Source: Micromonospora echinaurantiaca
GTDB taxonomy: Bacteria; Actinomycetota; Actinomycetes; Mycobacteriales; Micromonosporaceae
Assembly: GCF_900090235.1 (NCBI RefSeq)
Contig: NZ_LT607750.1
Location: 4,889,001-4,953,000, forward strand
Direction: 5' to 3'
DNA length: 64,000 nucleotides
Shown: positions 36,775-46,167 of the stretch, piece after piece
How positions within the stretch are numbered: the stretch's first letter is position 1
Layout: the number at the start of each line of letters is the position of its first letter
Made by a program: the position numbers and the translations under genes
The notes under the pieces: model-generated
Databases searched by the model: none
What the model was told of the DNA's origin: nothing
Seen by the model: the letters and a program-made list of their open reading frames with translations, nothing else

Positions 36775-37266
36775 TCAGTCGCGGGGCAGGTTGGGGGTGA
36801 GGCGGGTCTGCAGGGCGTGGCGGACCACGTCGGGGACGTGGGCGGAGATGTCGCCGCCCCACTTGGCCACGTCCTTGACCAGGCTGGAGGAGAGGAACGA
36901 GTAGAGCGGGTTGGTCGGCATGAAGAGCGTCTCGACGCCGGCCAGCCCGATGTTCATCTGGGCCATCTGCAGCTCGTAGTCGAAGTCGCTGACCGCGCGC
37001 AGGCCCTTGACCAGGACGCTCGCCTGCTGGGCGCGGCAGAAGTCGACCAGCAGCCCGCGGAACGACTCGACCCGCACGTTGTCGTATGAGGCGGTCACCT
37101 CGCGGAGCATGTCGATCCGCTCCTCGACGGTGAACAGGCCGCTCTTCGACTGGTTCACCAGCACGCCGACGATCACCTCGTCGAAGAGCCGGCTCGACCG
37201 GCCGATGATGTCGAGGTGTCCGTTGGTGACCGGGTCGAACGAGCCGGGGCACACCGCACGTCTCAT
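36775..37266 (-). CDS. coaD: Phosphopantetheine adenylyltransferase
   Basis: Fourth enzyme of CoA synthesis: 4'-phosphopantetheine + ATP to dephospho-CoA. The 163-aa protein starts [20 protein letters not shown] (T/HxGH nucleotidyltransferase motif) and ends with the [18 protein letters not shown] segment. Its ATG overlaps the rsmD stop (ATGA), so the two are coupled. Confidence 0.97.
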   Translation of the reverse strand: MRRAVCPGSFDPVTNGHLDIIGRSSRLFDEVIVGVLVNQSKSGLFTVEERIDMLREVTASYDNVRVESFRGLLVDFCRAQQASVLVKGLRAVSDFDYELQMAQMNIGLAGVETLFMPTNPLYSFLSSSLVKDVAKWGGDISAHVPDVVRHALQTRLTPNLPRD

Positions 37267-37826
37267 GATCGGCGACCGTACCAAAGGGTGGTCTCGCCGT
37301 AACGGCGACTTCGCTCGCCGGTGACACCCGGCACCCACTCGACCGGCCCGGTCCGGCTGGAGCGCTCCACCACCACCAGCGCGTCCGGGGCCAGCCACCC
37401 GCCGTCGACCAGCGCGGCGAGCATCGCGGTGACGTCGGCGTCCGGCACCGCGTACGGCGGGTCGGCGAAGACCACGTCGTACGGGTCGCCGTCCGGGCCG
37501 GCCGCCAGCACGGTGCCGACCTTCCCGGTGACCAGCCGGGCGGCCGGCGCGGCGCGCAGGGCGGCCACGTTCTCCCGGATCACCCGGGCGGCCCGCGGGT
37601 CGGACTCGACCAGCAGCACGTGCCCGGCGCCCCGGGACAGCGCCTCCAGCCCGACCGCGCCGGAGCCGGCGTACAGGTCGGCGAAGCGGGCGCCGGTCAG
37701 GTCGACCTCGGCCTGCACGGCGCTGAACAACGCCTCCCGGACCCGGTCGGACGTCGGCCGGGTGCCCGCGCCGGGCGGGGCGGCGATCCGCCGCCCGCCG
37801 AGCGTCCCGGCCACGATCCGGGTCAC
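37263..37826 (-). CDS. rsmD: 16S rRNA (guanine966-N2)-methyltransferase RsmD
   Basis: SAM-dependent methyltransferase for G966 of 16S rRNA. The 187-aa protein has [15 protein letters not shown], the SAM loop [20 protein letters not shown] and the catalytic FADPPY. GTG start with GGAGGAG 5-8 nt upstream. Overlaps coaD by 4 nt, an arrangement widespread in actinobacteria. Confidence 0.96.
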   Translation of the reverse strand: MTRIVAGTLGGRRIAAPPGAGTRPTSDRVREALFSAVQAEVDLTGARFADLYAGSGAVGLEALSRGAGHVLLVESDPRAARVIRENVAALRAAPAARLVTGKVGTVLAAGPDGDPYDVVFADPPYAVPDADVTAMLAALVDGGWLAPDALVVVERSSRTGPVEWVPGVTGERSRRYGETTLWYGRRS

Positions 37827-38142
37827 CGTCTCCTCCTGCTCATGACCCCGACGCTACGCGAGGCCCGGGGACCCGCCGACGACACCGCCGGTATGCGCGT
37901 CGCGCCGGTCCGGCCACCCTTCGTATATCAATGATCTCGCATTCATAACATCATCCTTAGGTCCCGCTGAACGCTGTAACGCACGCGACGATCTCGCTAG
38001 GGTCTGCCGGGTGTCGGCGGTGGACGCCGGCCCACGGCACGGAGCGGCGCCCGCGCCGGACGCGCGGCACGCGACTGCGACCGACCGAACCCGCCCCACT
38101 CCGCGCCGACCCCCTTCAAGCTTCCTCACCCCGGGAGTACGC
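37827..38142. other. Divergent intergenic region, rsmD / surface protein
   Basis: A 316-bp region with an AT-rich patch at 37918-37975 (TATATCAATGATC and CATTCATAACATCAT). It probably holds the promoters of both divergent genes. On the plus strand CTAGGGT (38000-38006) is a plausible -10 for the surface-protein gene, about 135 nt before its GTG. No small gene is supported; the in-frame upstream extension from 38011 lacks conserved features. Confidence 0.4.
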
Positions 38143-39642
38143 GTGATCCGTACCAGAGCGTCGCTGCGGCGACCACTGGCCGTGCTGGGGGCCGCCTTCC
38201 TCGGCCTCACCGCGGCCGTCGCGGTGGCCGCGCCGGCCAGCGCCCACCACACCACCATCACCGCCACCGCCGACTGTGACGGGCTCACCGGCGAGCGGGT
38301 GATCACCTGGACGGTGGAGAACAGCGAGCGGGACAAGGCGGCGACGCTGAAGACCGTGACCGCCGACCCGGCCACGCCGGTGAACCTGGCGGCCGACGCC
38401 AGCAAGCCGCTGGAGGGCGCCGTCGTCCCCAAGGGCGGCTCGGTGCAGGCGGTGCAGCGGGTGCCCGGCGACACCGCCACCGCGAAGCTGACGGTCTACG
38501 CGCTGTGGAAGAAGAACGGCCAGGACCGCACCAACGACGGCAGCATCAACCTGGGCGGCGACAAGCCCTGCACCCCCGCACCGAAGTGTGTGGACGCCAG
38601 CAAGGCCAAGTACAGCCACACCTTCGACGGCCCGAAGGGCACCGCGACCGTCAAGCTCGACGGTGACCTGCCGCTGTGCGGCGAGAGCAAGCAGTGGTTC
38701 ACGCTGGTGTCGTACTTCGCGCCGCGGCCGCAGTTCGCCACCCCGCAGTACGTCTACGGCACGCCGGACAGCGACTGGATCGGCGGCACCCAGACCGAGA
38801 TCGACCTGAAGGTCGACATCCCGGACTGCCACACCCAGGTGGACCTGATCTGGGGCGGCACCGACGAGATCATCGACCCGCTGGTCGAGGGCGGCAAGCG
38901 GTACGGCGACAAGAAGCTCGGTTCCAAGGGCGCCCCGGGCAACCGGTCCACCGGCCCGCAGGGCTGGTACAACGGCGGTGACAAGAGCTGCACCACCCCG
39001 GCCGCGACCTTCGCGTCCAACTGCGACGGCACCGTCACCGTGTCGCTGAGCAACGACGGCAAGATCTCCAAGTACCCGGTCGAGTTCGAGGTCCGGGGCG
39101 AGAACGGCTGGTCCAAGAAGGTCACCGTCGAGCCGGGCAAGGCCGACAACGGCACCGTGGTGCCGGCCGAGAACGCCGGCAAGGTCGAGGTGCTGGTCGA
39201 CGGCAAGGTGATCGAGGACGGCAGCTACTCGTGGCAGCGTCCCGAGGACTGCCCGCTGCCCACCATCACCACCAAGGCCGACTGCGAGAACTTCACGCTG
39301 ACCGCGACCAACCCGGAGGGTGGCCTGCCGGTCAAGGTGGTGTTCACCTACGGCAAGGAGACCGAGACCCGGACCGTGCAGCCGGGCGACTCGGAGACCG
39401 TCACCTTCAAGGCCGGCAAGGAGGAGACCGCGCTGGTCGTGCTCCCCGAGCTGGAGCTGGAGATGGAGGCCGTCTACGCCCCCGAGGGTGACTGCGGCGG
39501 CGGTGGCGGCGGCGAGGAGCCGGGCCTGCCGGTGACCGGCGCGGCGGCCGGCGGCATCGCTGCGGGCGCGGTCGCCCTGCTCGCCCTGGGCGCGGTGCTC
39601 TTCCTGATGGCGCGGCGGCGGCGAGTGCGCTTCACCGCGTGA
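38143..39642 (+). CDS. LPxTG-type cell-wall-anchored surface protein
   Basis: A 499-aa exported protein. GTG 38143 follows GGGAG at 5 nt. The signal peptide runs to about residue 36 (LAVLGAAFLGLTAAVAVAAPASA). The ectodomain contains repeated Ig-like or Thr-rich modules with paired Cys (TADCDGL, KSCTTPAATF, KADCENFTLTATN). The C terminus has Gly-rich and then LPVTG (462-466), a hydrophobic helix and MARRRRVRFTA, the classical sortase sorting signal. No sortase gene is in the window. Function unknown; adhesin or structural surface protein. Confidence 0.88.
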   Translation: MIRTRASLRRPLAVLGAAFLGLTAAVAVAAPASAHHTTITATADCDGLTGERVITWTVENSERDKAATLKTVTADPATPVNLAADASKPLEGAVVPKGGSVQAVQRVPGDTATAKLTVYALWKKNGQDRTNDGSINLGGDKPCTPAPKCVDASKAKYSHTFDGPKGTATVKLDGDLPLCGESKQWFTLVSYFAPRPQFATPQYVYGTPDSDWIGGTQTEIDLKVDIPDCHTQVDLIWGGTDEIIDPLVEGGKRYGDKKLGSKGAPGNRSTGPQGWYNGGDKSCTTPAATFASNCDGTVTVSLSNDGKISKYPVEFEVRGENGWSKKVTVEPGKADNGTVVPAENAGKVEVLVDGKVIEDGSYSWQRPEDCPLPTITTKADCENFTLTATNPEGGLPVKVVFTYGKETETRTVQPGDSETVTFKAGKEETALVVLPELELEMEAVYAPEGDCGGGGGGEEPGLPVTGAAAGGIAAGAVALLALGAVLFLMARRRRVRFTA

Positions 39643-39661
39643 GCTGAGCCGGACTGAGCGC

Positions 39662-39699
39662 TGAGGGCGCGTCGACCCACCCGGGTCGGCGCGCCCTCA
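39662..39699. terminator. Terminator after the surface-protein gene
   Basis: A 17-bp stem with one mismatch (TGAGGGCGCGTCGACCC, 39662-39678 with 39683-39699) and a 4-nt loop, 20 nt past the stop. Confidence 0.8.
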
Positions 39700-39744
39700 C
39701 CATGTCCCGCCGTCACCGCACAGGCGGGCCCGGACCACGACGAG

Positions 39745-39814
39745 GGCGTGGCCCGCCGTGACCGGCGGAGGGATCGAGCTTGACCGCCCGGAGCCGGTCG
39801 CGACGGGCCACGCC
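39745..39814. terminator. Long inverted repeat downstream of recG
   Basis: Arms of 21 nt (39745-39765 with 39794-39814, GGCGTGGCCCG core) with two mismatches and a 28-nt loop. It lies 106 nt past the recG stop, most likely its terminator, and forms a second barrier between the convergent genes. Confidence 0.5.
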
Positions 39815-39919
39815 CCAACCGCGACCAACCACCGCGACCCGCGGCAGCACGGAACCGCGGTCCACTGCGGGTCGGCAGCGAAGCGCCACCCGACGGCCGC
39901 GACCGGAAGGGGTGGCGGG

Positions 39920-42118
39920 TCAGCCCTTCTCCAGGTATTCCGCGCGTTCCTCGTCGACCAGGGCGGCCACCGAGGCGGCCAGCGCCGGGTGCCGGGCCAG
40001 CTCCGGATCCTCCTCGACCAGGTTGATCGCCTCGGCCCGGGCGTCGCGGATCAGGTCGGCGTCGCGCAGCAGCGAGAGCAGCCGCAGGTGCGAGCGGCGC
40101 CCGGACTGGGTGGCCCCCAGCACGTCGCCCTCGCGGCGCTGCTCCAGGTCCAGTTCGGCCAGCTTGAAACCGTCGGTGGTGGACGCAACAGCGTCCAGCC
40201 GCTCCCGCGCCGGGCTGCCCTCGGCCGCCTCGGTGACCAGCAGGCAGAGCCCGGCCGCGGCGCCCCGGCCGACCCGGCCGCGCAGCTGGTGCAGTTGCGA
40301 GACGCCGAACCGGTCGGCGTCCAGCACGATCATCACGGTGGCGTTCGGCACGTCGACGCCGACCTCCACCACGGTGGTGGCCACCAGCACGTCGAGGTCG
40401 CCGGCGGCGAAGGAGCGCATCACCGCGTCCTTCTCGTCGGCCGGCAACCGGCCGTGCAGCACGCCGATCCGCAGCCCGTGCAGCGGCCCCTCGGCGAGCA
40501 GCGGCGCCACCTCGGTCACCGCCAGCGGCGGTCGCCGCCCGGAGTCGTCCTCCCGGGGCGCCTCCTCCTCCGACCCGGGACCGTCACCGATCCGCGGGCA
40601 GACCACGTACGCCTGGTGGCCGGCGGCCACCTCCTCGCGCAGCCGGCGCCAGGCCCGGTCGAGGAAGGCCGGCTTCTCGGCGGCCGGCACCACGTGCGAG
40701 GCGATCGGCGACCGGCCGCGCGGCAGCTGGGACAGCGTCGAGATCTCCAGGTCGCCGTAGACGGTCATCGCCACCGTGCGCGGGATCGGGGTGGCCGTCA
40801 TCACCAGCACGTGCGGCGGCTGCTCGGCCTTGGCCCGCAGCGCGTCGCGCTGCTCGACACCGAACCGGTGCTGCTCGTCGACCACCACCAGGCCCAGGTC
40901 GGCGAAGTCGACCCCCTCGTAGAGCAGGGCGTGGGTGCCGAGCACGATGCCGGCGGCGCCGCTGGCCACCTCGGCCAGCGCCCGCCGGCGCGCCGCCGCG
41001 CCGAGCGAGCCGGTGACCAGCTCGACCCGGGTCGCGTGCTCGGCGGCGCCCAGCTCGCCGGCCCGGCCGAGCGGCCCGAGCAGGTCGAGCATGCCGCGGT
41101 GGTGCTGGGCGGCGAGCACCTCGGTCGGGGCGAGCAGCGCGGCCTGCCCGCCCGCGTCGACCACCTGGAGCATTGCGCGCAGCGCCACCACCGTCTTGCC
41201 CGAGCCGACCTCGCCCTGCAACAGCCGGTGCATCGGGTGCGGGGTGGCCAGGTCGGCGGCGATCTCGGTGCCCACGTCCCGCTGGCCGGGGGTCAGCTCG
41301 TACGGCAGCCGGGCGTCGAACGCGTCCAGCAGCCCGCCCTGTCGCGGCGGGCGGGGCCGGGCCGGCCAGTCGGCGGCCCGGTGCTTGCGCTGCACCAGGG
41401 TCAGCTGCACGGCGAACGCCTCGTCCCACTTCAGCCGCCGCCGGGCCCGGTAGAGGTCCTCCTTGCTGGACGGCCGGTGGATCTCGCGCAGCGCGGTGCC
41501 GAGCCCGACCAGGTTGCGGCTGGCCCGCACGGTGGCCGGCAGCGGGTCGTCCGGCGGGGTGAAGGTGTCCAGCACCACCCGCACGCAGCGGGCGATCACC
41601 CAGGTCGGCACCGCCGCGGCGGCCGGGTAGACCGGGATCAGCGCGCCGGCGAACTCCTCGATCTCCTCGCTGGCCGCCGCCTCGCCGTCGCCGCCCTCGC
41701 CGAGCAACACGTACTCCGGACCGTTGAGCTGCCGCTTGCCCCGGAACTCGGTGACCTTGCCGGCGAACAGCCCCCACCGGCCCGGGCGCAGTTCCCGCTC
41801 CCGCCACGCCTGGTTGCCGAAGAAGGTCAGGGTGAGCAGGCCGCCGGAGCCGTCGCCGACGGTCACCTCCAGCAGGTTGCCGCGCCGCTGCCGCATCGGG
41901 CGTACGGCGGTGCGCTGCACCTGGGCCAGCACGGTGACCTGCTCGCCGACGTCCAGCGACCGGATGTCGGTGTGCTCGCCGCGCTCGTCGTAGCGGCGCG
42001 GGAAGTGGTAGACCAGGTCGCCGGCGGTGTGCAGGTCGAGATGGCTGGCCAGCGCCTTCGCCGTCTTCTCGCCGACCAGCTTCTTCAGCGGCGTGTCCAC
42101 CGTGGCCGTCTCGGGCAT
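39920..42118 (-). CDS. recG: ATP-dependent DNA helicase RecG
   Basis: Branch-migration helicase acting at stalled forks and Holliday junctions. The 732-aa protein has an N-terminal wedge domain (OB fold, about 50-170), then motor motifs: Walker A GEVGSGKTVVAL, DEQH box VVDEQHRFG, motif III MTATPIPRT, and C-terminal helicase motifs VGVDVPNATVM and QLRGRVGRG. ATG 42118 overlaps the DAK2 stop (TGATG), so the two are coupled. A GTG one codon upstream is also possible. Confidence 0.97.
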   Translation of the reverse strand: MPETATVDTPLKKLVGEKTAKALASHLDLHTAGDLVYHFPRRYDERGEHTDIRSLDVGEQVTVLAQVQRTAVRPMRQRRGNLLEVTVGDGSGGLLTLTFFGNQAWRERELRPGRWGLFAGKVTEFRGKRQLNGPEYVLLGEGGDGEAAASEEIEEFAGALIPVYPAAAAVPTWVIARCVRVVLDTFTPPDDPLPATVRASRNLVGLGTALREIHRPSSKEDLYRARRRLKWDEAFAVQLTLVQRKHRAADWPARPRPPRQGGLLDAFDARLPYELTPGQRDVGTEIAADLATPHPMHRLLQGEVGSGKTVVALRAMLQVVDAGGQAALLAPTEVLAAQHHRGMLDLLGPLGRAGELGAAEHATRVELVTGSLGAAARRRALAEVASGAAGIVLGTHALLYEGVDFADLGLVVVDEQHRFGVEQRDALRAKAEQPPHVLVMTATPIPRTVAMTVYGDLEISTLSQLPRGRSPIASHVVPAAEKPAFLDRAWRRLREEVAAGHQAYVVCPRIGDGPGSEEEAPREDDSGRRPPLAVTEVAPLLAEGPLHGLRIGVLHGRLPADEKDAVMRSFAAGDLDVLVATTVVEVGVDVPNATVMIVLDADRFGVSQLHQLRGRVGRGAAAGLCLLVTEAAEGSPARERLDAVASTTDGFKLAELDLEQRREGDVLGATQSGRRSHLRLLSLLRDADLIRDARAEAINLVEEDPELARHPALAASVAALVDEERAEYLEKG

Positions 42119-43725
42119 CACTCGACTCCCACCAGCAGCGGATAGTGCGGCTGGCCGCCCGGGTAGGCCTGCACCTCCACGAACGGCCAGTGCCGCCCGA
42201 CGTGCTCCCGCACCGCGTCGGCCAGCCCGTCCGGGGCGTCCGCCCCGGCGAGCAGGGTGACCAGTTCACCACCGCCGCCGAGCATCCGGTCGACCACGGC
42301 GACGCAGGTGTCGAGCAGGTCGGCGCCGATCAGGTGCACCTCGCCCTCGACCAGCGCCAGCACGTCGCCCGGGCGGCACGGACCGGCCACGGTGAGCGCC
42401 TCCCGGCTGGCCTGGCAGACCTCGGCGTAGCGGCAGGCGCCGGCCGCCTCGGCCATCGCGATCACGTCGTCCTCGAAGCGCCGACCGGGGTCGCGTACGG
42501 CCAGCGCCGCCAGCGCCTGCACCGGCGAGCGGGTCGGCACCACGCTGACCTTGATGCCCAGCGCGTGCGCCTCGCGGGCGGCGGCGCTCGCCACCGTCTG
42601 GGTGTTCGGGTCGTTGGGCAGCACCACCACCCGGGCGGCGCCGGTCGCCCGGATCGCGTCCAGCAGCTCGCCGGTGGACGGGTTGCCGGGCACCACCGTC
42701 GCGCCCTCGCCGCCGAACAGCTCGGCGATGCCCGCGCCGGCGGCCACCACCACGGCGGCCCGCCCGTCCGCCGCCACGGCCGGCGGCACCGGTGCGACCT
42801 GGTCGGCGAAGCGGGTCACCGAGATCCGGTGCGGCCGGCCGGCGACCACCCCCGCCTCGATCGCCGCGCCGACGTCGTTGACGTGCACGTGCACGTTCCA
42901 GGTGCCGCCGCCGTCGCCCACCACGACCAGCGAGTCGCCCAGCCCCGCCAGCTCCGCCCGCAGCCGGGTCACCGCCGGCTCGTCGGCGTCGAGCAGGAAC
43001 TGCACCTCGTAGGCGTACTCGTCGGAGCCGGTCTCGCGGACGGCGACGGCCGGCGGGCGGGCCGCCGGCCGCGCGGGCGCCGGCCGCTGCGGGCTCTCCC
43101 CGGTGATCACCTCGACCAGGGCGTCGAGCAGCAGGCACAACCCCCGGCCGCCGGCGTCGACCACGCCGGCCCGGGCCAGCGTGGGCAGTTGCTCGGGGGT
43201 GCGGGCGAGCGCCCGGGACGCCTCGCCGGCCGCCGCCCGGGCGACCACGCAGAGCTCGTCGCTGTCCGCCCGCTCGGCCGCCCCGGCGGCCGCGGCGACG
43301 ACGCTGAGCAGGGTGCCCTCGACCGGGCTGGCGACCGCTGCGTAGGCGGCGGTGGTGGCGTCGCGCAGCGCGACCGCCAGCTCCCGGCCGCGCACCGCGG
43401 GCCGGGCGGCCAGCGCGTCGGCGAAGCCGCGCAGGATCTGCGACAGGATCACCCCGGAGTTGCCCCGGGCGCCGAGCAGCGCACCGCGCGCCATCAGCCG
43501 CAGCGCGTGACCGTGCGGGGTGGGCCCGTCGCCGGGGAGGGTGTCGAGGTCCATGGCCAGCGCCTGCTGGGCGGAGGTGAGGGTGAGCACCAAATTGGTG
43601 CCGGTGTCGCCGTCGGGCACCGGGTAGACGTTCAGGTCGTCGATCTCGCTCTGGTGCCGCTTGAGCGCGGCCAGCCCGCCCGCGCACCAGCGGCGGACCG
43701 CGGCGGCGTCGAGGGTGTCCAGCAC
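42118..43725 (-). CDS. DAK2-domain protein (FakA/YloV-like kinase)
   Basis: A 535-aa protein. An N-terminal DAK2 domain has NVYPVPDGDTGTNLVLTL (Mg/ATP-binding Asp) and GALLGARGNSGVILSQIL. The C-terminal FakA-type domain includes SLVVVGDGGGTWNVHVHVND and PGNPSTGELLDAI. In Firmicutes FakA phosphorylates fatty acids held by FakB (DegV family); no degV gene is in the window, so that role is inferred. GTG 43725 fits a leaderless mRNA. It is coupled to recG, as in M. tuberculosis (Rv2974c-Rv2973c from memory). Confidence 0.9.
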   Translation of the reverse strand: MLDTLDAAAVRRWCAGGLAALKRHQSEIDDLNVYPVPDGDTGTNLVLTLTSAQQALAMDLDTLPGDGPTPHGHALRLMARGALLGARGNSGVILSQILRGFADALAARPAVRGRELAVALRDATTAAYAAVASPVEGTLLSVVAAAAGAAERADSDELCVVARAAAGEASRALARTPEQLPTLARAGVVDAGGRGLCLLLDALVEVITGESPQRPAPARPAARPPAVAVRETGSDEYAYEVQFLLDADEPAVTRLRAELAGLGDSLVVVGDGGGTWNVHVHVNDVGAAIEAGVVAGRPHRISVTRFADQVAPVPPAVAADGRAAVVVAAGAGIAELFGGEGATVVPGNPSTGELLDAIRATGAARVVVLPNDPNTQTVASAAAREAHALGIKVSVVPTRSPVQALAALAVRDPGRRFEDDVIAMAEAAGACRYAEVCQASREALTVAGPCRPGDVLALVEGEVHLIGADLLDTCVAVVDRMLGGGGELVTLLAGADAPDGLADAVREHVGRHWPFVEVQAYPGGQPHYPLLVGVE

Positions 43726-43732
43726 GGCGTGA

Positions 43733-43738
43733 AGCCTA
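43733..43738 (-). promoter_or_regulatory. -10 box of a leaderless promoter (DAK2-recG)
   Basis: TAGGCT on the minus strand lies 7 nt before the GTG at 43725, with no ribosome-binding site, marking the operon start and supporting this start over earlier in-frame GTGs. Confidence 0.5.
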
Positions 43739-43911
43739 CTGGCGCGCACCGACACCCACCGGGCTCGGCCGGGCCGGCGCGGCGTGTCCCGGGTACGACC
43801 GGCGGGCGGCCCGGCGCTACCCTTGCCGGGCGTCCCGCCGTGCCGCGGGCCGCTTTCCGCCACCCCCCCGGGAGGCCCTGCCGGAGCCGCCCGACCCCGG
43901 CGACCGGGCCG

Positions 43912-43956
43912 GTTGGGCGGGGCGTCGGTTCATCGGGTAACCTGACCAGGTTGCCC
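43912..43956 (+). promoter_or_regulatory. rpmB promoter with palindrome over the -10 box
   Basis: GGGTAACCTG-AC-CAGGTTGCCC (43935-43956), a 10-bp inverted repeat with one mismatch, contains a TAACCT -10 (43938-43943). TTGGGC (43912-43917) is a -35 candidate at 20 bp. A protein bound here would block or reshape transcription of rpmB. Confidence 0.5.
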
Positions 43957-44007
43957 GGGCAGCGCCTGGCGGCGACCTCATGAACGTTTCAAACCCAGGA
44001 GTATCCC

Positions 44008-44199
44008 GTGGCTAGCGTGTGCGACGTCTGTGGCAAGGGGCCGGGCTTCGGCCACAACGTGTCCCACTCGCACCGGCGGACCAACCGCCGCTGGAACCCG
44101 AACATCCAGTCGGTGCGGACCCCGGCCGGTGGCGGCAACACCAAGAAGATGCAGGTCTGCACCTCGTGCATCAAGGCCGGCAAGGTCACCCGCGCCTGA
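44008..44199 (+). CDS. rpmB: 50S ribosomal protein L28 (zinc-ribbon form)
   Basis: A 63-aa protein starting [20 protein letters not shown]. Cysteine pairs at 5/8 and 51/54 (CDVC and CTSC) show the zinc-binding form. The GTG start has AGGAG 6 nt upstream. It stands alone, divergent from DAK2-recG, with a palindromic promoter region upstream. Confidence 0.97.
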   Translation: MASVCDVCGKGPGFGHNVSHSHRRTNRRWNPNIQSVRTPAGGGNTKKMQVCTSCIKAGKVTRA

Positions 44200-44388
44200 C
44201 GCGGTAACGCCGACCGACATACTCGCCAGCGCCGGCGGGCCCTCGTGGCCCGCCGGCTCTGTCGTGTCCGGCCACCGACGTTGACCGGTACGCGACGCTG
44301 CGTCGACGCACCCGCACCGGTCCGGTTAGGGTCTGCGTGCGCCGGCCGTCCCCTTCCCGGCGCGCACCCCGAGCACGGAGGACGACTG

Positions 44389-45642
44389 GTGCAGCTGGAC
44401 CTGGGCCGAGACGAGATGATCATTGTCGGGGCGTCCCTCGGCATGTTGCGCTGGTACGCCGAGGAGCTGCCGGCCGGCTCCGTGGTCCTGGTCGAGGAGC
44501 CGGACGTGATCCAGCGGCGCGGCATCGAGCAGCTGGCCGGCGAGCTGGCGTTCATCTCCCGGGTGGTGCCCGCGCGCTACCAGACCGGCCTGGACGCCGC
44601 CGCCCTGGTCGCCCGCGAGCCGGCGCTGCGCTCCGCCCGGCTGGTGGTGCCCGGCCTGGAGTACGCGGTCGCCGGGGCGGCCCGGCTCGCCGCCGAACTC
44701 GGCCTGCCCGGCGCCGGGGCGGCGGCCGCCGACGTCTTCTCCGACAAGCACCGGATGCGGCTGCTCGCCGCCGAAGCCGGACTGGCCAACCCGGCGTTCG
44801 AGCTGGTCGGCACGGCCACCGAGGCGGTGGCGTTCGCCGAGCGGCACGGCGGCCGGTGCGTGCTGAAGCCGACCCGCCGCTCCGGCAGCCTCGGCGTGCA
44901 GATCATCACCGACCCGGCGGAGATCACCGACGCCTGGGCGGCCACCGCCTCCCCTGAGGCGCCGCCGGAGGCGACCGACGGGCTGCCCACCGGGGTGCTC
45001 GTCGAGCAGGTCCTGGACGGGCCGGAGCACAGCGTCGAGCTGCTGGTCGCCGACGGCGAGGTGATCTTCGGCAACGTCACCGACAAGCGGGTGCTACCCG
45101 GACGCTGCCCGGTCGAGACCGGGCACACCGTGCCCACGGCACTGCCCGCGGCCACCCGCCGGGAGCTGCTCGCGGTGGCGACCCGGCTGGCCACCGCCGC
45201 CGGCTTCCGCACCGGCGTGCTGCACAGCGAATGGATCCTCGCCGACGGCCGGCCGACGCTGGTGGAGTGCGCCGCCCGGCTGCCCGGCGACATGATCACC
45301 GCGCTGGTCTCGATCGCCTACGAGTGTGGCTTCATCGAGGCGTACCTGCGCGTGCTGCGCGGGGAGCGGCCGGCGCTGCGGCCACGGCCGACCGGCGCGG
45401 CGGCGGTGGAGTTCCTGCTCGCGCCGCCCGGCACGGTTACCGCCGTCGACGGGCTGCGCGACGCCCGCCGGGTGCCGGGGGTGCTGGACGTGCAGCTCGA
45501 GGTGGCGGTGGGCGACACCGTGACCGAGGTGACCTCGTCGCAGCGGCGCAGCGGCCACGTGCTGGCCTGGGGCATCGACGGCCCGGCCGCCACGGACGCC
45601 GCCGGCAAGGCCGCCGAGCAGGTTCGGATCACCACCGGCTGA
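44389..45642 (+). CDS. ATP-grasp ligase (carboxylase-like)
   Basis: A 417-aa enzyme. GTG 44389 has GGAGG 7 nt upstream. The N-terminal pre-ATP-grasp fold holds MIIVGASLGMLRWY. The ATP-grasp core has DKHRMRLLAAEAGL, GGRCVLKPTRRSGSLGVQII, GVLVEQVLDGPEHSVELLV and the metal-binding VECAARLPGDM. Relatives ligate amino acids or carboxylate substrates (BacD, carbamoyl-phosphate synthase-like). The substrate is unknown. It stands alone after rpmB. Confidence 0.87.
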   Translation: MQLDLGRDEMIIVGASLGMLRWYAEELPAGSVVLVEEPDVIQRRGIEQLAGELAFISRVVPARYQTGLDAAALVAREPALRSARLVVPGLEYAVAGAARLAAELGLPGAGAAAADVFSDKHRMRLLAAEAGLANPAFELVGTATEAVAFAERHGGRCVLKPTRRSGSLGVQIITDPAEITDAWAATASPEAPPEATDGLPTGVLVEQVLDGPEHSVELLVADGEVIFGNVTDKRVLPGRCPVETGHTVPTALPAATRRELLAVATRLATAAGFRTGVLHSEWILADGRPTLVECAARLPGDMITALVSIAYECGFIEAYLRVLRGERPALRPRPTGAAAVEFLLAPPGTVTAVDGLRDARRVPGVLDVQLEVAVGDTVTEVTSSQRRSGHVLAWGIDGPAATDAAGKAAEQVRITTG

Positions 45643-45676
45643 CGCCGCCGGTCACGGCCGCGTGCGGGGCGGTGGC

Positions 45677-46138
45677 TCAGAGGGTACGGCCGAACGAGAG
45701 GCAGCCCGGCTCGTCCTTGTAGAAGCCGAAGTTCGGGATCCGCTCGTAGCCGGTTGAGGTGTACAACCCGATCGCCTCGGGCTGCCGGTCGCCGCACTCC
45801 AGGATCAGCCGCTTGCGCCCCTGCTCGCGGGCGGACCGCTCGACCGCCGCCAGCAGCGCCCGGGCCACTCCCCGACCACGCGCCGCCGGCGCGGTGTACA
45901 TCCGTTTCAGCTCGGCGGTCCCCTCGCCGTGGCTGCGCCAGCCGCCACAGCCGACCGGCTCGCCGTCCAGCCTGGCGATCAGGAACGCGCCGTCCGGTGG
46001 CTCGAACTCGGCGGCGTCGACCGGGGTGTCGTCGCCGCTGCCGCCGTACCGGGCGCCGAGGTCGGCCAGCGCGTCCCTGATCAGGCGCTGCGCCTCCGGC
46101 GAGTCGAAGCGCGCGGCGTGGATCTCGATCTCCGTCAC
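45677..46138 (-). CDS. GNAT-family N-acetyltransferase
   Basis: A 153-aa acetyl-CoA-dependent acetyltransferase. The acetyl-CoA site is MYTAPAARGRGVARALLAAV (R/QxxGxG/A motif), and the C terminus has LYTSTGYERI, typical of GNAT. The acceptor is unknown. GTG 46138 seems leaderless, with TAACCT (46146-46151) ending 7 nt upstream. It is convergent with the ATP-grasp gene and follows thiL on the same strand by 29 bp. Confidence 0.9.
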   Translation of the reverse strand: MTEIEIHAARFDSPEAQRLIRDALADLGARYGGSGDDTPVDAAEFEPPDGAFLIARLDGEPVGCGGWRSHGEGTAELKRMYTAPAARGRGVARALLAAVERSAREQGRKRLILECGDRQPEAIGLYTSTGYERIPNFGFYKDEPGCLSFGRTL

Positions 46139-46145
46139 GGAGTAA

Positions 46146-46151
46146 AGGTTA
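46146..46151 (-). promoter_or_regulatory. -10 box of a leaderless promoter (GNAT gene)
   Basis: TAACCT on the minus strand ends 7 nt before the GTG at 46138, so the GNAT gene may have its own promoter inside the short gap after thiL. Confidence 0.4.
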
Positions 46152-46167
46152 CGACCGCTCGGGGGCC

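Noticed and set aside
38011..38142. N-terminal extension of the surface protein to a GTG at 38011
   Set aside because: It would place 44 extra residues before a good signal peptide; the GTG at 38143 has GGGAG at ideal spacing.
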